A DNA stretch of 45,795 nucleotides, taken from positions 23,763 to 69,557 of the forward strand of contig JAKAVY010000004.1 of the NCBI GenBank assembly GCA_021827405.1, read 5' to 3'. The stretch is from Thermoplasmata archaeon. Its GTDB lineage: Archaea; Thermoplasmatota; Thermoplasmata; Lutacidiplasmatales; UBA184. Position numbers and translations under genes: made by a program. Numbering within the stretch: the stretch's first letter is position 1; each line of letters starts with the position of its first letter. This document shows positions 31,990 to 40,232 of this stretch, in pieces. A model generated the notes under the pieces. That model saw only the letters and a list, made by a program, of their open reading frames with translations. It searched no databases and was not told the DNA's origin.

Positions 31990-33013
31990 GTTGGTACGCC
32001 CGGAGGGCAGCCCCCATCCCCTCCGTCACGGAATCGGGGATCGCCTTCGGCCCGGTGGCCGCCCCGGCAAGGTAAAGGCCCGGGACACCGGAGTCCACCG
32101 GGTTGATGTCGGAGATCTTCGGGGTGATGAAGCCCTCCGGCCCCACGGGAAGGTGGAAGAGCTCGGCCATCCTTTTGGTCCCCTGTCCGGGTTCCATCCC
32201 GCTCGCCAGGACGACCATGTCGAAGGGGACCTCGGTGGGGCGGCTCAGCAGGGTGTCCTCCCCGGTGGCGAGCAGCCGTTTCCCCCCCTCGGCCAGGGTT
32301 ATCTGGCCGATCCGGCCACGGATGAACTTCACCCCGTACTGCTGCATGGACTTCCAGTAGAGGTCCTCCCAGAGCCCGTAGGTGCGGATGTCCATGTAGT
32401 AGACGAAGGCCTCCATCTCCGGATGCTTCTGCCGGATCTCCACGGCCTGCTTGATGCTGACCACGCACCCCATCCGGCAGCACCACGGGTTTCCGACCTG
32501 GAGGTCGCGGGAGCCCACGCAGAGGACCCAGGCGATCCGTTTCGGGGGCTTCCCGTCGGAGGGTCGAAGGACCTTGTCGTCGTGGATCATCCCCTCGAGC
32601 TCCTTGAAGTCCAGGACGTCGGGATAGCGCCCGTAACCGTACTCGAACTTTCGGCGGGAATCGAAGTGGTCAAAGCCGGTGGCGAGGATCACGGCCGAGA
32701 CCTCCCGTCCCTCCGGTCCCTTCCCCCCCTGGAGGGTGACGCGGAACCCGGGAGGGGCGGGGTCCACCGCGGTGACGGAGGTCCCCAATCGGACCTCCAC
32801 CCGGGGATTCCCCTCCACTTTCCCGAGGAGGTCCCCCAGCACTTCCTCCGCGGGCTTGAGGTCGGGGGCGAGGAGCGAGTAGTGCCAGCGCTTGGGGTTC
32901 CCGCCCAAGTAGCCCTCCTTCTCCACCAGCAGTGCCTCGGCCCCCAGGGACGCGAGCTCGGCAGCCGCGCTGAGCCCGGCAGGGCCCCCGCCGACCACGA
33001 GCACCGGGTTCAC
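31976..33013 (-). CDS. hdrA: sHdrA, FAD-containing subunit
   Basis: The product has 345 residues, the short form typical of sHdrA (methanogen HdrA is about twice as long). The FAD motif VLVVGGGPAGLSAA is at the N-terminus. An iron-sulfur site is suggested by C165, C178, C179 and C183 (CVGSRDLQVGNPWCCRMGC), and a second dinucleotide motif LYLAGAATGP is near the end. It is the electron hub of the complex. The GTG start overlaps the hdrB1 stop (GTGA). Confidence 0.93.
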   Translation of the reverse strand: MNPVLVVGGGPAGLSAAAELASLGAEALLVEKEGYLGGNPKRWHYSLLAPDLKPAEEVLGDLLGKVEGNPRVEVRLGTSVTAVDPAPPGFRVTLQGGKGPEGREVSAVILATGFDHFDSRRKFEYGYGRYPDVLDFKELEGMIHDDKVLRPSDGKPPKRIAWVLCVGSRDLQVGNPWCCRMGCVVSIKQAVEIRQKHPEMEAFVYYMDIRTYGLWEDLYWKSMQQYGVKFIRGRIGQITLAEGGKRLLATGEDTLLSRPTEVPFDMVVLASGMEPGQGTKRMAELFHLPVGPEGFITPKISDINPVDSGVPGLYLAGAATGPKAIPDSVTEGMGAALRAYQHARR

Positions 33014-34311
33014 GAAGAGACCCTCCCGTTACCGGGGGAGACGGAGGCCGAAGCTACGCTCGGCTCCTCCACGGGAAGGACCTGTCCCTTGTTGATGGCA
33101 AAGTACTGCTCGATCTCCGCCCGGGGGGCGTGCAGGAGTTCGGGGGCGGTCCCGTTCTTGAGCGCCTTGAGGTACTCCATGAACTCGTTCTTGGCGCTTC
33201 GCCAGTCGATCCCCATCTTCTCCAGGAGATGGTCCACCGGGGAGGCGTGCCAGTGCACTTGGGCGATCTTGTACGGATGGGCCCCCATGGCGAGCGCGGC
33301 GAACTGGACGTCGGCGAGCACCGGAAGCAGGTAGGACTGTCCGTGGGCCTTCCCGATCCACTGGCTCTTGTCCAGGGTGGTGACGCATCCTGTGTCGCTG
33401 GTGATGGCCACGTCGGCGTGGGCTTCCTCGACCATGGGGCGGATCTTCCGCAGGTTGGCGAAGGACCGGCTGAACTCTCGTTCGCTCAGGATGTGCCTGA
33501 AGCCGAACCCGCAGCAGTCGTACCAGGTGGAGTAGTCGGCCACCCGGGCCCCCAGGCTCAGGAGGATCCCGGTAGGGACCGCTGGGCGCTGCCCGCCATA
33601 GACCGCCTCGTCGTAGACCGCATCCTCGGGGACCATCTTGTAGTAATGACAGGGCTCGTGCACCGTGGCCACCACCGCGCTCACGTCGAAGCGGCGTCGG
33701 GCCACGATCTCCGGGGCCATGGCCTGGACCCACTCCGAGTAATGGACGATCTCCTCGGGTAGCACCAGGTCCCGCCCCATCCCGCGGAGCACCTCGCGGA
33801 CCTTGTGGCGCACCTCCGCGTTCTCCACAAGGAGCTTCCGCATCTCCTTGTAGTCCCCGAAACTGGTCCCGCAGTGGACCAAAGGGAAGTGGTCCGTCTC
33901 ATAGGCGCGGTGGAAGTTCCTCGCGGCCACCGCCGCCAGCGCCACGGGGTTCGAGGTGGCCGTGCCGTGGTAGTTCCATGCGGTGCAGGAGGTCTGGTGC
34001 GGCTCGTTGAGATAACGTCGGCCAGTCTGGTTCATGACCCAGAGGAGGGAAGAGGGATACCCGGGGATGTTCCCGCACTGGCCGCACGATTTGTGGTGCC
34101 AGAGCCGGTCCGTGGGGATCTTCTTATTCCAGCCGAAGAGGGTCTGCATCTGCACGGGCCGGTTCTCCGGACGGATCCGGTGGATGAGGAGCTCTCCCTT
34201 CTCCTCCAGCCGGAGCATCTCCTCCCGGACGTCGGTCACCTTCTTGCCGGTCCCGCGTTGCCGTTGCGTCCGTTCCTCAAGGACCTTCTTGATCTCTGCG
34301 GCGTTGAGCAT
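33010..34311 (-). CDS. hdrB1: sHdrB1, CCG-domain subunit
   Basis: The product has 433 residues. The N-terminal half has a changed cysteine set (C76, C79, C109, C147). The second half has a CCG-like set C221, C266-C267 and C309 (DTGC), without the usual Cys three residues further on. This degenerate pattern differs from methanogen HdrB and fits the sHdrB1 type. The ATG lies 11 bp after hdrC1. Confidence 0.9.
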   Translation of the reverse strand: MLNAAEIKKVLEERTQRQRGTGKKVTDVREEMLRLEEKGELLIHRIRPENRPVQMQTLFGWNKKIPTDRLWHHKSCGQCGNIPGYPSSLLWVMNQTGRRYLNEPHQTSCTAWNYHGTATSNPVALAAVAARNFHRAYETDHFPLVHCGTSFGDYKEMRKLLVENAEVRHKVREVLRGMGRDLVLPEEIVHYSEWVQAMAPEIVARRRFDVSAVVATVHEPCHYYKMVPEDAVYDEAVYGGQRPAVPTGILLSLGARVADYSTWYDCCGFGFRHILSEREFSRSFANLRKIRPMVEEAHADVAITSDTGCVTTLDKSQWIGKAHGQSYLLPVLADVQFAALAMGAHPYKIAQVHWHASPVDHLLEKMGIDWRSAKNEFMEYLKALKNGTAPELLHAPRAEIEQYFAINKGQVLPVEEPSVASASVSPGNGRVSS

Positions 34312-34322
34312 GGCCGTCCCTC

Positions 34323-35087
34323 CTAGCCCTCGAAGCTGGCCACCGGCCCCTTCATGGTGATGAGCTCGTCCCGGTACTTCTCCCGGGCCTCCCGGAACTC
34401 CTCCCGGCGCTCCTCGATGATGTCGACCAGCATCTCGGTAAGGTCCGGGTCGAGCCCCCGGAGCATGTCCAGGACACCGGTCTCCTCGTAGATCCGGAAG
34501 AGCTCGAGGGAGGTCTGGACAGAGACCTCCCAGGAGGAGCGGGTGGTCTGCAGTACGTCGAGGGGGATCGCCTTGCGCATCACCTCGGGAGAGACCCCCC
34601 AGACCTGGTCAGACCCCGTGGCGAACGGCCCCCAGTCCCTAAAGAAGTCCGGTTGGATCATATCGGCGGAGACCTGGGTGCCCACCGTCATGAGGAGCGT
34701 CAAGGACCGCCCGAACGGGGCGAGGGTCTTGCGGGTGGCCTCCAACCCATGCCGTACCGAGAGCTCTCGCATGACGCTGATGATGCCGGCGATGTCGTTC
34801 CCGAAGCGGCAGCGCATGTTGCAAGTGTAACACTGGCAGCAGGACCAGATCTTCTCCTGGAGGGCGTCCCAGAGCGTGGTGGCATCCCCGGTGGCCGCGA
34901 TCTGCAGCATCTCTCGCGGGGAGAAATCGTAGAAGCGGGCCGCCGGGCAGCCCGTGGTGCACTCGCCGCAGTTCAGGCAGCCGAGGACGTACTCGTGGTA
35001 CCGGGGGTCCTGATGGAACTCCTCGTACAACGTCTGGGAAAGCCCCCGGTCCGCGGGGCTCATGCGGCGACGTCCGGTGAGTTCCAT
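34323..35087 (-). CDS. hdrC1: sHdrC1, iron-sulfur subunit
   Basis: From ATG 35087 the product has 254 residues. It has C37, C40, C43, C47 (CLNCGECTTGCP) and a second, shifted set C83/C84, C86, C89, C93 (CCQCYTCNMRC). It opens the sHdr operon. An alternative TTG at 35177 would add 30 residues and fits the promoter better (about 36 bp after a CTTATCA box), but the family N-terminus favours the ATG. The stop lies 11 bp before hdrB1. Confidence 0.9.
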   Translation of the reverse strand: MELTGRRRMSPADRGLSQTLYEEFHQDPRYHEYVLGCLNCGECTTGCPAARFYDFSPREMLQIAATGDATTLWDALQEKIWSCCQCYTCNMRCRFGNDIAGIISVMRELSVRHGLEATRKTLAPFGRSLTLLMTVGTQVSADMIQPDFFRDWGPFATGSDQVWGVSPEVMRKAIPLDVLQTTRSSWEVSVQTSLELFRIYEETGVLDMLRGLDPDLTEMLVDIIEERREEFREAREKYRDELITMKGPVASFEG

Positions 35088-35171
35088 CGACGGAGGCTGG
35101 GCGGCTTCCTCCTCGGTGAGCGATAGGCTCCGGTGCGGGAGATGGGCCACCACGCTCAAGGTCGTCCTCGG

Positions 35172-35197
35172 GTCCAAGAACTTGGACGTTTGTCCAA
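35172..35197. promoter_or_regulatory. Sulfur-regulon operator of the sHdr operon, overlapping double palindrome
   Basis: TTGGACGTTTGTCCAA (35182-35197) is an inverted repeat with perfect 6-bp arms around GTTT. It shares its left arm with a second perfect inverted repeat at 35172-35187, 7-bp arms (GTCCAAG/CTTGGAC) around AA. Three half-sites are thus arrayed in 26 bp. A GGCTTATCA box at 35210-35218 puts the expected transcription start at about 35187, inside the site, so a bound protein would block transcription. Confidence 0.65.
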
Positions 35198-35208
35198 AGG
35201 GAGGCCCC

Positions 35209-35223
35209 CTGATAAGCCTTTAC
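35209..35223 (-). promoter_or_regulatory. Promoter of the sHdr operon
   Basis: On the minus strand GTAAAGGCTTATCAG contains a BRE-like GTAAA and a TATA-like CTTATCA. The same CTTATCA box is seen before the ABC ATPase gene. It lies between the regulator gene (ending 35333) and hdrC1. Confidence 0.5.
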
Positions 35224-35332
35224 ACGGCACGAGGCTCGGTGGGGATGTCTCGGCGGGGACCGAGGGGTTCCGCCCCGGGTCCCAGGCCGGGCGCAGAGGG
35301 CCCCGGGTCATCCGAGATCCCCTCCAAAGATC

Positions 35333-35962
35333 TCAGGCCAGCCCGCTGGCGTGGGGGGCCCGCATCGGCAGGGAGGGTTCCCCCAGCGGGTGGTTCGGGC
35401 GCTCCTTATGGACCCGTTGGATGGCCAGCGGCCGCACCCCCTCGATGAAAGGATGGCGGCGCAGCGAGGCGACCAACGCCTGGGAGGCCCCGGGGGAGGG
35501 CGTGGAGGCCAAGGCCAGGAGCTCTTGACCGCCGGCCAGTTCGAACACGTAGCAGACCTGGGGTTCCTCGGCCACGGCCTCGGCCACCCGCTTCAGTTCC
35601 ACCGGGGGACGGCGGCGCGGCCGCACGAAGAGCATGACACAACTGGGGGAGCGGCCGATCTCCGTCAGTCGCTGCACGCTGACCAGGGGCACGAACCCCT
35701 GCAGGACCCGAAGACGGACCAGGTGACGGACCCGGGTGCTCACGGTGGTCACGCTCGCCCCGAGCTTCCGCGCGACCTGCCGGAGGGAGGCCCGGCCGTC
35801 CTGCTGGAGGATGGCCAGGATCGCCGCATCCAGATTGTCCAGGGCAGGACGAGAGGTGCCGGCGGGTCGACCTCGCCGGACCAGGGAACGGGGCTCGTCG
35901 CGCCGCCGTCGGGCCCTCCGTCTCGCCCCAGCGGGGCCCCCCGACCCGGGCTTGCCGGTCAT
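35333..35962 (-). CDS. Lrp/AsnC-family transcriptional regulator
   Basis: The product has 209 residues. A basic, disordered N-terminus of about 40 residues precedes the Lrp-type winged HTH (LDNLDAAILAILQQDGRASL, QVARKLGASVTTVSTRVRHL). An effector-binding RAM-like domain follows, then a basic tail. The ATG overlaps the stop of the zinc-ribbon gene (ATGA). It is transcribed toward the sHdr operon, 245 bp before hdrC1, and is the best candidate for the protein that binds the shared palindrome. Bacterial sHdr operons are known to use an ArsR-type repressor instead; here none is seen. Confidence 0.87.
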   Translation of the reverse strand: MTGKPGSGGPAGARRRARRRRDEPRSLVRRGRPAGTSRPALDNLDAAILAILQQDGRASLRQVARKLGASVTTVSTRVRHLVRLRVLQGFVPLVSVQRLTEIGRSPSCVMLFVRPRRRPPVELKRVAEAVAEEPQVCYVFELAGGQELLALASTPSPGASQALVASLRRHPFIEGVRPLAIQRVHKERPNHPLGEPSLPMRAPHASGLA

Positions 35963-36258
35963 GGGGGGGGCCCCTGGGCATCCTCAAACGAGGCGAGCAG
36001 CCCTCGACCCTCCCGGTACTCCCGGAAGACGGGCTCGGCGGGCTCCCGGGGATCATGGATCTCCTCCTCTTGGTGGCCGCAGAGCCGACAGGCGTACAGG
36101 GCCACCATCTCCGAGTCGGCGATGACCCGGAAGCCGATCCCGTGACATTTCGGGCAGGCTCGGTCCTCCCGGGACCCCCGCCGCAGCACCTTCTCGTTCA
36201 TCATCCGGTCGAACTCCTGGGGGGAGAGCACGGGGGGGTCCTCGTCCGGCGCCACCAC
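35959..36258 (-). CDS. Zinc-ribbon protein preceding the regulator
   Basis: The product has 99 residues from GTG. Two knuckles, CPKCHG and CRLCGH, form a zinc ribbon (IGFRVIADSEMVALYACRLCG between). The family is unknown to me. A GATATGG box at about 36283-36289 is some 25 bp from the GTG, so it is probably leaderless. It overlaps the Lrp-type gene, and could be a partner or sensor of that regulator; this is inference only. Confidence 0.75.
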   Translation of the reverse strand: MVAPDEDPPVLSPQEFDRMMNEKVLRRGSREDRACPKCHGIGFRVIADSEMVALYACRLCGHQEEEIHDPREPAEPVFREYREGRGLLASFEDAQGPPP

Positions 36259-36291
36259 GCCCGTGGGGAATTCCGCATCGCCATATCATCC

Positions 36292-36310
36292 CTTGGATGG
36301 GGTGCCCAAG
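36292..36310. promoter_or_regulatory. Possible operator between the regulator unit and fixC
   Basis: CTTGG at 36292 and CCAAG at 36306 form a 5-bp inverted repeat around 9 bp. It resembles the TTGG-N8-CCAA frame of the sulfur sites but has one extra base and a different centre. It lies just upstream of the TATA box of the zinc-ribbon/Lrp unit, where autoregulation could act. Confidence 0.25.
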
Positions 36311-36330
36311 CCCCCCCCGCCATCCCAAAT

Positions 36331-36340
36331 CCAAAATAGG
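36331..36340 (+). promoter_or_regulatory. TATA box of fixC
   Basis: CCAAAATAGG has its centre 25 bp before the GTG of fixC at 36361, which predicts a leaderless transcript. Confidence 0.55.
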
Positions 36341-36360
36341 GCACCGGCCTCGCCGCCCCC

Positions 36361-37650
36361 GTGGAGCAGTTCGATGTGCTGGTCATCGGGGCGGGTCTTG
36401 CGGGGTGCGCGGCCGCTTACGAGGCGGCCCGGGCCGGCTCCCAGGTGGTCCTTGCCGAGAGGGGCAGCCGCCCGGGGACGAAGACGGTCTCCGGTGGCCT
36501 GCTGTACACCCACGGCCTGCGGGAGATGTTCCCCGATTTCTGGAAGGAGGAGCCCTGCCCGGTGGAGCGGGCCATCACCCGGAACGTGGTCTCGTTCCTG
36601 ACCCCGACCCAGGCCGCCTCCCTGGACTTTTTTGACGCCGCTTTCGGGGCCCCCCCCTTCAACGCCTTCAGTGTCCTTCGGAGCCGTCTGGACCCGTGGC
36701 TTGCGGCCAAGGCGGAGGCCGCCGGGGCCACTCCGGTCTACGGGGCCAAGGTGGACGCCCTGCTGAAGGAGAAGGACCGGGTCATCGGGATCCGCTCCGG
36801 GACCGATGAGCTCGGGGCCACGGTCGTCATCGACGCAGAGGGGGCCAACGCCTGGACATCCCGTCAGGGGGGACAGCAGCCCGAGGCCGACCCGGGAACG
36901 GTGGGCGTCGGAGTGAAACAGGTGATCGGTCTGCCTTCCGGCGAGATCGAGCGGCGCTTCCAGCTCCGGGGGATGGAGGGGACCCAGCTGACCACCGTGG
37001 GCCTCCCCGCCGGCGTGGAGGGAGGGGCCTTCCTCTACACCAACCGGGACACCCTCTCCCTGGGCATGATCCTGAACATGCGCTCCCTGGTGGAACATGG
37101 GATCCAATTCTCAGAGGCGTTGGAGGAGTTCAAGCAGCATCCCTGGATCCAGCGGTTCCTCGAAGGGGGCAACCTCCTCGAGTACAGTGGATGCTTCGTC
37201 ACCGAGGGGGGGCTGGGCCAGCTTCCCCCGCTCTACGGCCCGGGCTATCTGCTCGCCGGGGCGGCCGCCGGCCTCTTTCTCAACACGGGCTTCACGCTCC
37301 GGGGGATGGACTTCGCGCTGGAGTCCGGCCGGATCGCCGGGCGGGTGGCCGCCGAGGCCGTCCGGGCCAAGGACCCCTCGTCCTCATTCCTCGCCCGGTA
37401 CGCCCAGCAGCTGGAGCAGAGCTTCGTGCTCCGGCAGCTGCGCACGTACCGGGACTATCCCACGACGTTCGCCAACCCCCGCCTCTACGGCCTCTACCCG
37501 GAGATCCTCACCTCCCTGCTGCACCGGGCGTACTTCATCGACGGGTCGGACCGCGAGCACCTCCGGCAGTTGCTCAAGGAGAGCCATCGGGGGAAGGCCT
37601 CCCTCCTGACCCTGGGCCGGGACCTCTGGAAGGCGATGCGGACCCTCTGA
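36361..37650 (+). CDS. fixC: FixC-like electron transfer flavoprotein:quinone oxidoreductase
   Basis: The product has 429 residues from GTG, the usual FixC length. The N-terminal FAD motif is VLVIGAGLAGCAAAYEAARAG. Family segments include TVSGGLLYTHGL, VGVGVKQVIGLP, the middle region with QLPPLYGPGYLLAGAAAGL and a late RTYRDYPTTFANPRLY. FixC takes electrons from EtfAB and with FixX reduces quinone. etfA ends 8 bp away on the other strand. Its small partner FixX is encoded in the apr operon. Confidence 0.9.
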   Translation: MEQFDVLVIGAGLAGCAAAYEAARAGSQVVLAERGSRPGTKTVSGGLLYTHGLREMFPDFWKEEPCPVERAITRNVVSFLTPTQAASLDFFDAAFGAPPFNAFSVLRSRLDPWLAAKAEAAGATPVYGAKVDALLKEKDRVIGIRSGTDELGATVVIDAEGANAWTSRQGGQQPEADPGTVGVGVKQVIGLPSGEIERRFQLRGMEGTQLTTVGLPAGVEGGAFLYTNRDTLSLGMILNMRSLVEHGIQFSEALEEFKQHPWIQRFLEGGNLLEYSGCFVTEGGLGQLPPLYGPGYLLAGAAAGLFLNTGFTLRGMDFALESGRIAGRVAAEAVRAKDPSSSFLARYAQQLEQSFVLRQLRTYRDYPTTFANPRLYGLYPEILTSLLHRAYFIDGSDREHLRQLLKESHRGKASLLTLGRDLWKAMRTL

Positions 37651-37658
37651 ACCCGGGC

Positions 37659-38618
37659 CTACCCGGGGACCCCGAGGGCGCGGAGGAGTGCCGGGACCAA
37701 GCTGTAGAGATCGGCGGTGATCCGGTAGTCCGCCTGGCCCAGGATGGGGGCGTTGGGGTCTTGGTTCACGGCCACCACGATCCGGGAACCGCGCATGCCC
37801 ACCAGGTGTTGCACCGCCCCCGACACCCCCAGCGCCACGTAGAGCTTCGGCTTCACCCGGTGGCCGGTGAGCCCGATCCAGTGGTCGTCGCTGAACCATC
37901 CCGCCTCCGCCGCGAGGGGGCGGGTGCACCCCACCGACGCGTTCAGCGCCCGGGCCAGGGCCTCCACCATCGGGATGTCCTCGCGCTTCTTGAGCCCGCG
38001 GCCCACGGTGACGATGCGTTCCGCGGTCTCCAGGTGGACCCCCCCACCTCCCTTGGGGCGTTGCTCGCGCCGCTCCACCCGGGAAGGAGGGAAAGCCCCG
38101 GTGACCTCGCGGATCTGAAGGGGGTAGGAGGCGGCCGCGGGGGGCCCCTGCCCGGTCGTGAGGGCGAAGATGGCAGCCCCCCCCGGGAACTGTTCGACGG
38201 AGACCGCGTTCCCGCTGAGGGCTTCGCGTTCCAGGACCCAGGCCTCCCCGTCCCTTCTCAGCTCGTTGACGCCGGTGGCCACCGGCCAGTCCAAGAGACC
38301 GGCCAGGCGGCCGACGACCTGCTTCCCGCGTTTGGTGGAGGCGAGGAGCACCAGACGGGGTTTCGCCTCCCGGACCACTATGGCCAGGGCCTCCGCCAAC
38401 ACCCCCGCTTCGGGGAAGGCCGGGGCCTCGGCGGCCAGGCGGTAGACCTCCTGCGCTCCTGCGGCCGCGTAGCGCTGGGGAAGGTCCGCAGGCAAAGCCC
38501 CCAGGACCGCGGCCGCGACCGGGGCACCCTCGGAGAGCTTCTGATGATGGGTCCAGCGCAGCAGTTCCTCCGCAAGCTCGGGCTCCTCCGAGTAGCAAAG
38601 CACGGGGCCCGTGTTCAT
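37659..38618 (-). CDS. etfA: Electron transfer flavoprotein alpha subunit
   Basis: The product has 319 residues from the ATG overlapping the etfB stop (ATGA). The C-terminal FAD domain is clear: IVTVGRGL, WIGLTGHRVKPKLYVALGVSGAVQH, and IVVAVNQDPNAPILGQADY. The N-terminal domain pairs with EtfB. The frame is open further upstream but there overlaps etfB. EtfAB may collect electrons from the sHdr flavin or another dehydrogenase. Confidence 0.93.
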   Translation of the reverse strand: MNTGPVLCYSEEPELAEELLRWTHHQKLSEGAPVAAAVLGALPADLPQRYAAAGAQEVYRLAAEAPAFPEAGVLAEALAIVVREAKPRLVLLASTKRGKQVVGRLAGLLDWPVATGVNELRRDGEAWVLEREALSGNAVSVEQFPGGAAIFALTTGQGPPAAASYPLQIREVTGAFPPSRVERREQRPKGGGGVHLETAERIVTVGRGLKKREDIPMVEALARALNASVGCTRPLAAEAGWFSDDHWIGLTGHRVKPKLYVALGVSGAVQHLVGMRGSRIVVAVNQDPNAPILGQADYRITADLYSLVPALLRALGVPG

Positions 38619-39406
38619 GGCCAGACCCCCTCGTCCCGGAGCCGGGAAAGGAGTTCCCGGGCCAGTTCGTCCGGACTGTTGCCGGTGAGGGGGACCTGCT
38701 TGCGCGCTACCTGCGGGACGGCCACCCGCAGGGTCGTCTGGACCGGGGCCAGAGAAGAGGCCGGTAGGTTCACCTCGGCGGGCCCGACCTGCCGGATGGT
38801 CTTCTTGGACGCCTTCAGGTTGGACATGAAGGTCGGGACGCGAGGGGTATTGATCTCCTGCCCCACCGTGACCACCACAGGGAACCGGGCCGAGAGGACC
38901 TCCACCTCCCGTTCCAGGTCCCGTTCGGCCACCACCCCCTCGGGCTCCACCGTGAGCTTCCGGACGTAGGCCAGGTCGGCCACGCCGAGCTCCGAGGCGA
39001 CCCGGGCCCCCACGACCCCCCCAAAGTGGTCTGTGCTCCCCTCCCCCAAGAGCAAGAGGTCGAAGCCCCCGAGGGTCCGGCAAGTGGCCGCCAGGGCGCG
39101 GGCCACGGCCCGGGTATCGAAGCGGGGCACGGCCGGGTCGGTGAAAAGGACGGCCTCGTCGGCCCCCAGGGCCAGGGCCTCCCTGAGCGCCTCCCGGGCG
39201 CTGGGCGGTCCCACGGAGACCGCGGTGACGGTCCCCCCGGACCTCTCTCGGACGCGGACGGCCTCCTCCACGGCGTTACGGTCGAAATCGCTGGTCTTGC
39301 GGGGAGCCCCCTCCAGGGCGACGACCCCGGTCGCGGGGTCCGCCCGGGTGAGGCCGACGTCGACACCGTGCTTCACGGCCACCCAGATCCGAAGGTTGGG
39401 GCTCAT
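38615..39406 (-). CDS. etfB: Electron transfer flavoprotein beta subunit
   Basis: The product has 263 residues from ATG 39406 (MSPNLRIWVAVKHGVDVG). The AMP-binding region TDPAVPRFDTRAVARALAA and GSTDHFGGVVGARVASELG are typical, as is the DLEREVEVLSARFPVVVTVG strand. An upstream TTG at 39421 is in frame, but the ATG agrees better with the family. A TATA box and a sulfur-regulon palindrome are upstream. Confidence 0.93.
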   Translation of the reverse strand: MSPNLRIWVAVKHGVDVGLTRADPATGVVALEGAPRKTSDFDRNAVEEAVRVRERSGGTVTAVSVGPPSAREALREALALGADEAVLFTDPAVPRFDTRAVARALAATCRTLGGFDLLLLGEGSTDHFGGVVGARVASELGVADLAYVRKLTVEPEGVVAERDLEREVEVLSARFPVVVTVGQEINTPRVPTFMSNLKASKKTIRQVGPAEVNLPASSLAPVQTTLRVAVPQVARKQVPLTGNSPDELARELLSRLRDEGVWP

Positions 39407-39431
39407 CGTGCCTCTCCCCAAGGCGCGTGGG

Positions 39432-39446
39432 CCTTATGCTTTTTGA
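39432..39446 (-). promoter_or_regulatory. Promoter of etfBA
   Basis: On the minus strand, ATCAAAAAGCATAAG is the only AT-rich stretch close to etfB. The CATAA core is about 30 bp before the ATG, giving a leader of only a few nucleotides. Confidence 0.5.
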
Positions 39447-39457
39447 TGGGCCCGGCC

Positions 39458-39473
39458 CTGGACGTTTGACCAA
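39458..39473. promoter_or_regulatory. Sulfur-regulon palindrome before etfBA
   Basis: CTGGACGTTTGACCAA matches the sHdr-operon site at 14 of 16 positions. It lies 12 bp upstream of the promoter, further out than in the sHdr case, so it could also act as an activator site. Confidence 0.55.
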
Positions 39474-39565
39474 ATTATGGGCGGGGCGCGCAGGATCCCC
39501 CGAGCCCACGGCCCACCCGGACGGGAGGGCCGCCCAGGGATGGTGGGCGTCCCCCCTGGGATAGC

Positions 39566-40225
39566 TCAGCGCGCTCGGACGGGCCCGGGCGGGTTCCCTA
39601 CCGTACGGCCCACCCGCTTGAGCAAAAGGAGGGTGAGGCGGAGCCCGCGTTGGATCTCCGGCTCGGAAAGGGCCCTTCCCAAGCTCATCACCCCGGTCAC
39701 GTGGGGGATGCGCTCCAGTTCCTGGCGGGTGCGTTCTCCGTCGGAAAGGCTCCCCACCTCCCCCATCAGCGCTTGGACCGACCCTGCGTTGCGGTGATAG
39801 GCCTCGAAGAGCGGCTCCAGTTCTTCCCACGGCGGGAGGTTCTGCACGAAGCGCATGGCGCCGAGGAGCGAGCTGCCCGCCTCCTCCACCATCTTGTCAG
39901 AGATGGCCTGGGTGACCCCGACGAGACCCTCCACGAGACCGGTGAGCGTCTCCAAAGCCCCGGTGTCCTTCCATTCGCCCACCTTCTCCAAGAGGAAGAC
40001 CAGCCCTTCCCGGGCCTTCTCGTTCTGAGCGATGGAGTCCAGGAGCGACAGGCTCGCCACCAGACCGGACCCGGAGGCCTGGACCATCCGGTCCGTGAGA
40101 GCATCGGTGAGCCCCACCGCCCCTTCGGCCAGTCCGAGGAGGGTCTCTAAGGTCCCGTCTGCCTGCCAGCGGTTCAGCCGTTCCGTCAGCGCCTTAAGCC
40201 CGGCCTCGGGCGATGGTTCCGGCAT
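39566..40225 (-). CDS. DUF1641 protein with internal repeat
   Basis: The product has 219 residues. It belongs to the DUF1641 type, which is often found beside SQR-like flavoproteins in sulfur-oxidising archaea. Two repeats of about 50 residues are seen near 20-75 and 85-135: GTLETLLGLAEGAVGLTDAL and GALETLTGLVEGLVGVTQAI at their starts. It is amphipathic and helical, without a clear membrane helix, and may help tether SQR. It starts 7 bp after sqr. Confidence 0.85.
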   Translation of the reverse strand: MPEPSPEAGLKALTERLNRWQADGTLETLLGLAEGAVGLTDALTDRMVQASGSGLVASLSLLDSIAQNEKAREGLVFLLEKVGEWKDTGALETLTGLVEGLVGVTQAISDKMVEEAGSSLLGAMRFVQNLPPWEELEPLFEAYHRNAGSVQALMGEVGSLSDGERTRQELERIPHVTGVMSLGRALSEPEIQRGLRLTLLLLKRVGRTVGNPPGPVRAR

Positions 40226-40232
40226 GACTTCC

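Noticed and set aside
30540-35087. Methanogen-type HdrABC (heterodisulfide reduction)
   Set aside because: HdrA is the short form, two B and two C subunits are present with a hyp gene and LbpA, and no mvh or mcr genes are seen. This is the sHdr type.
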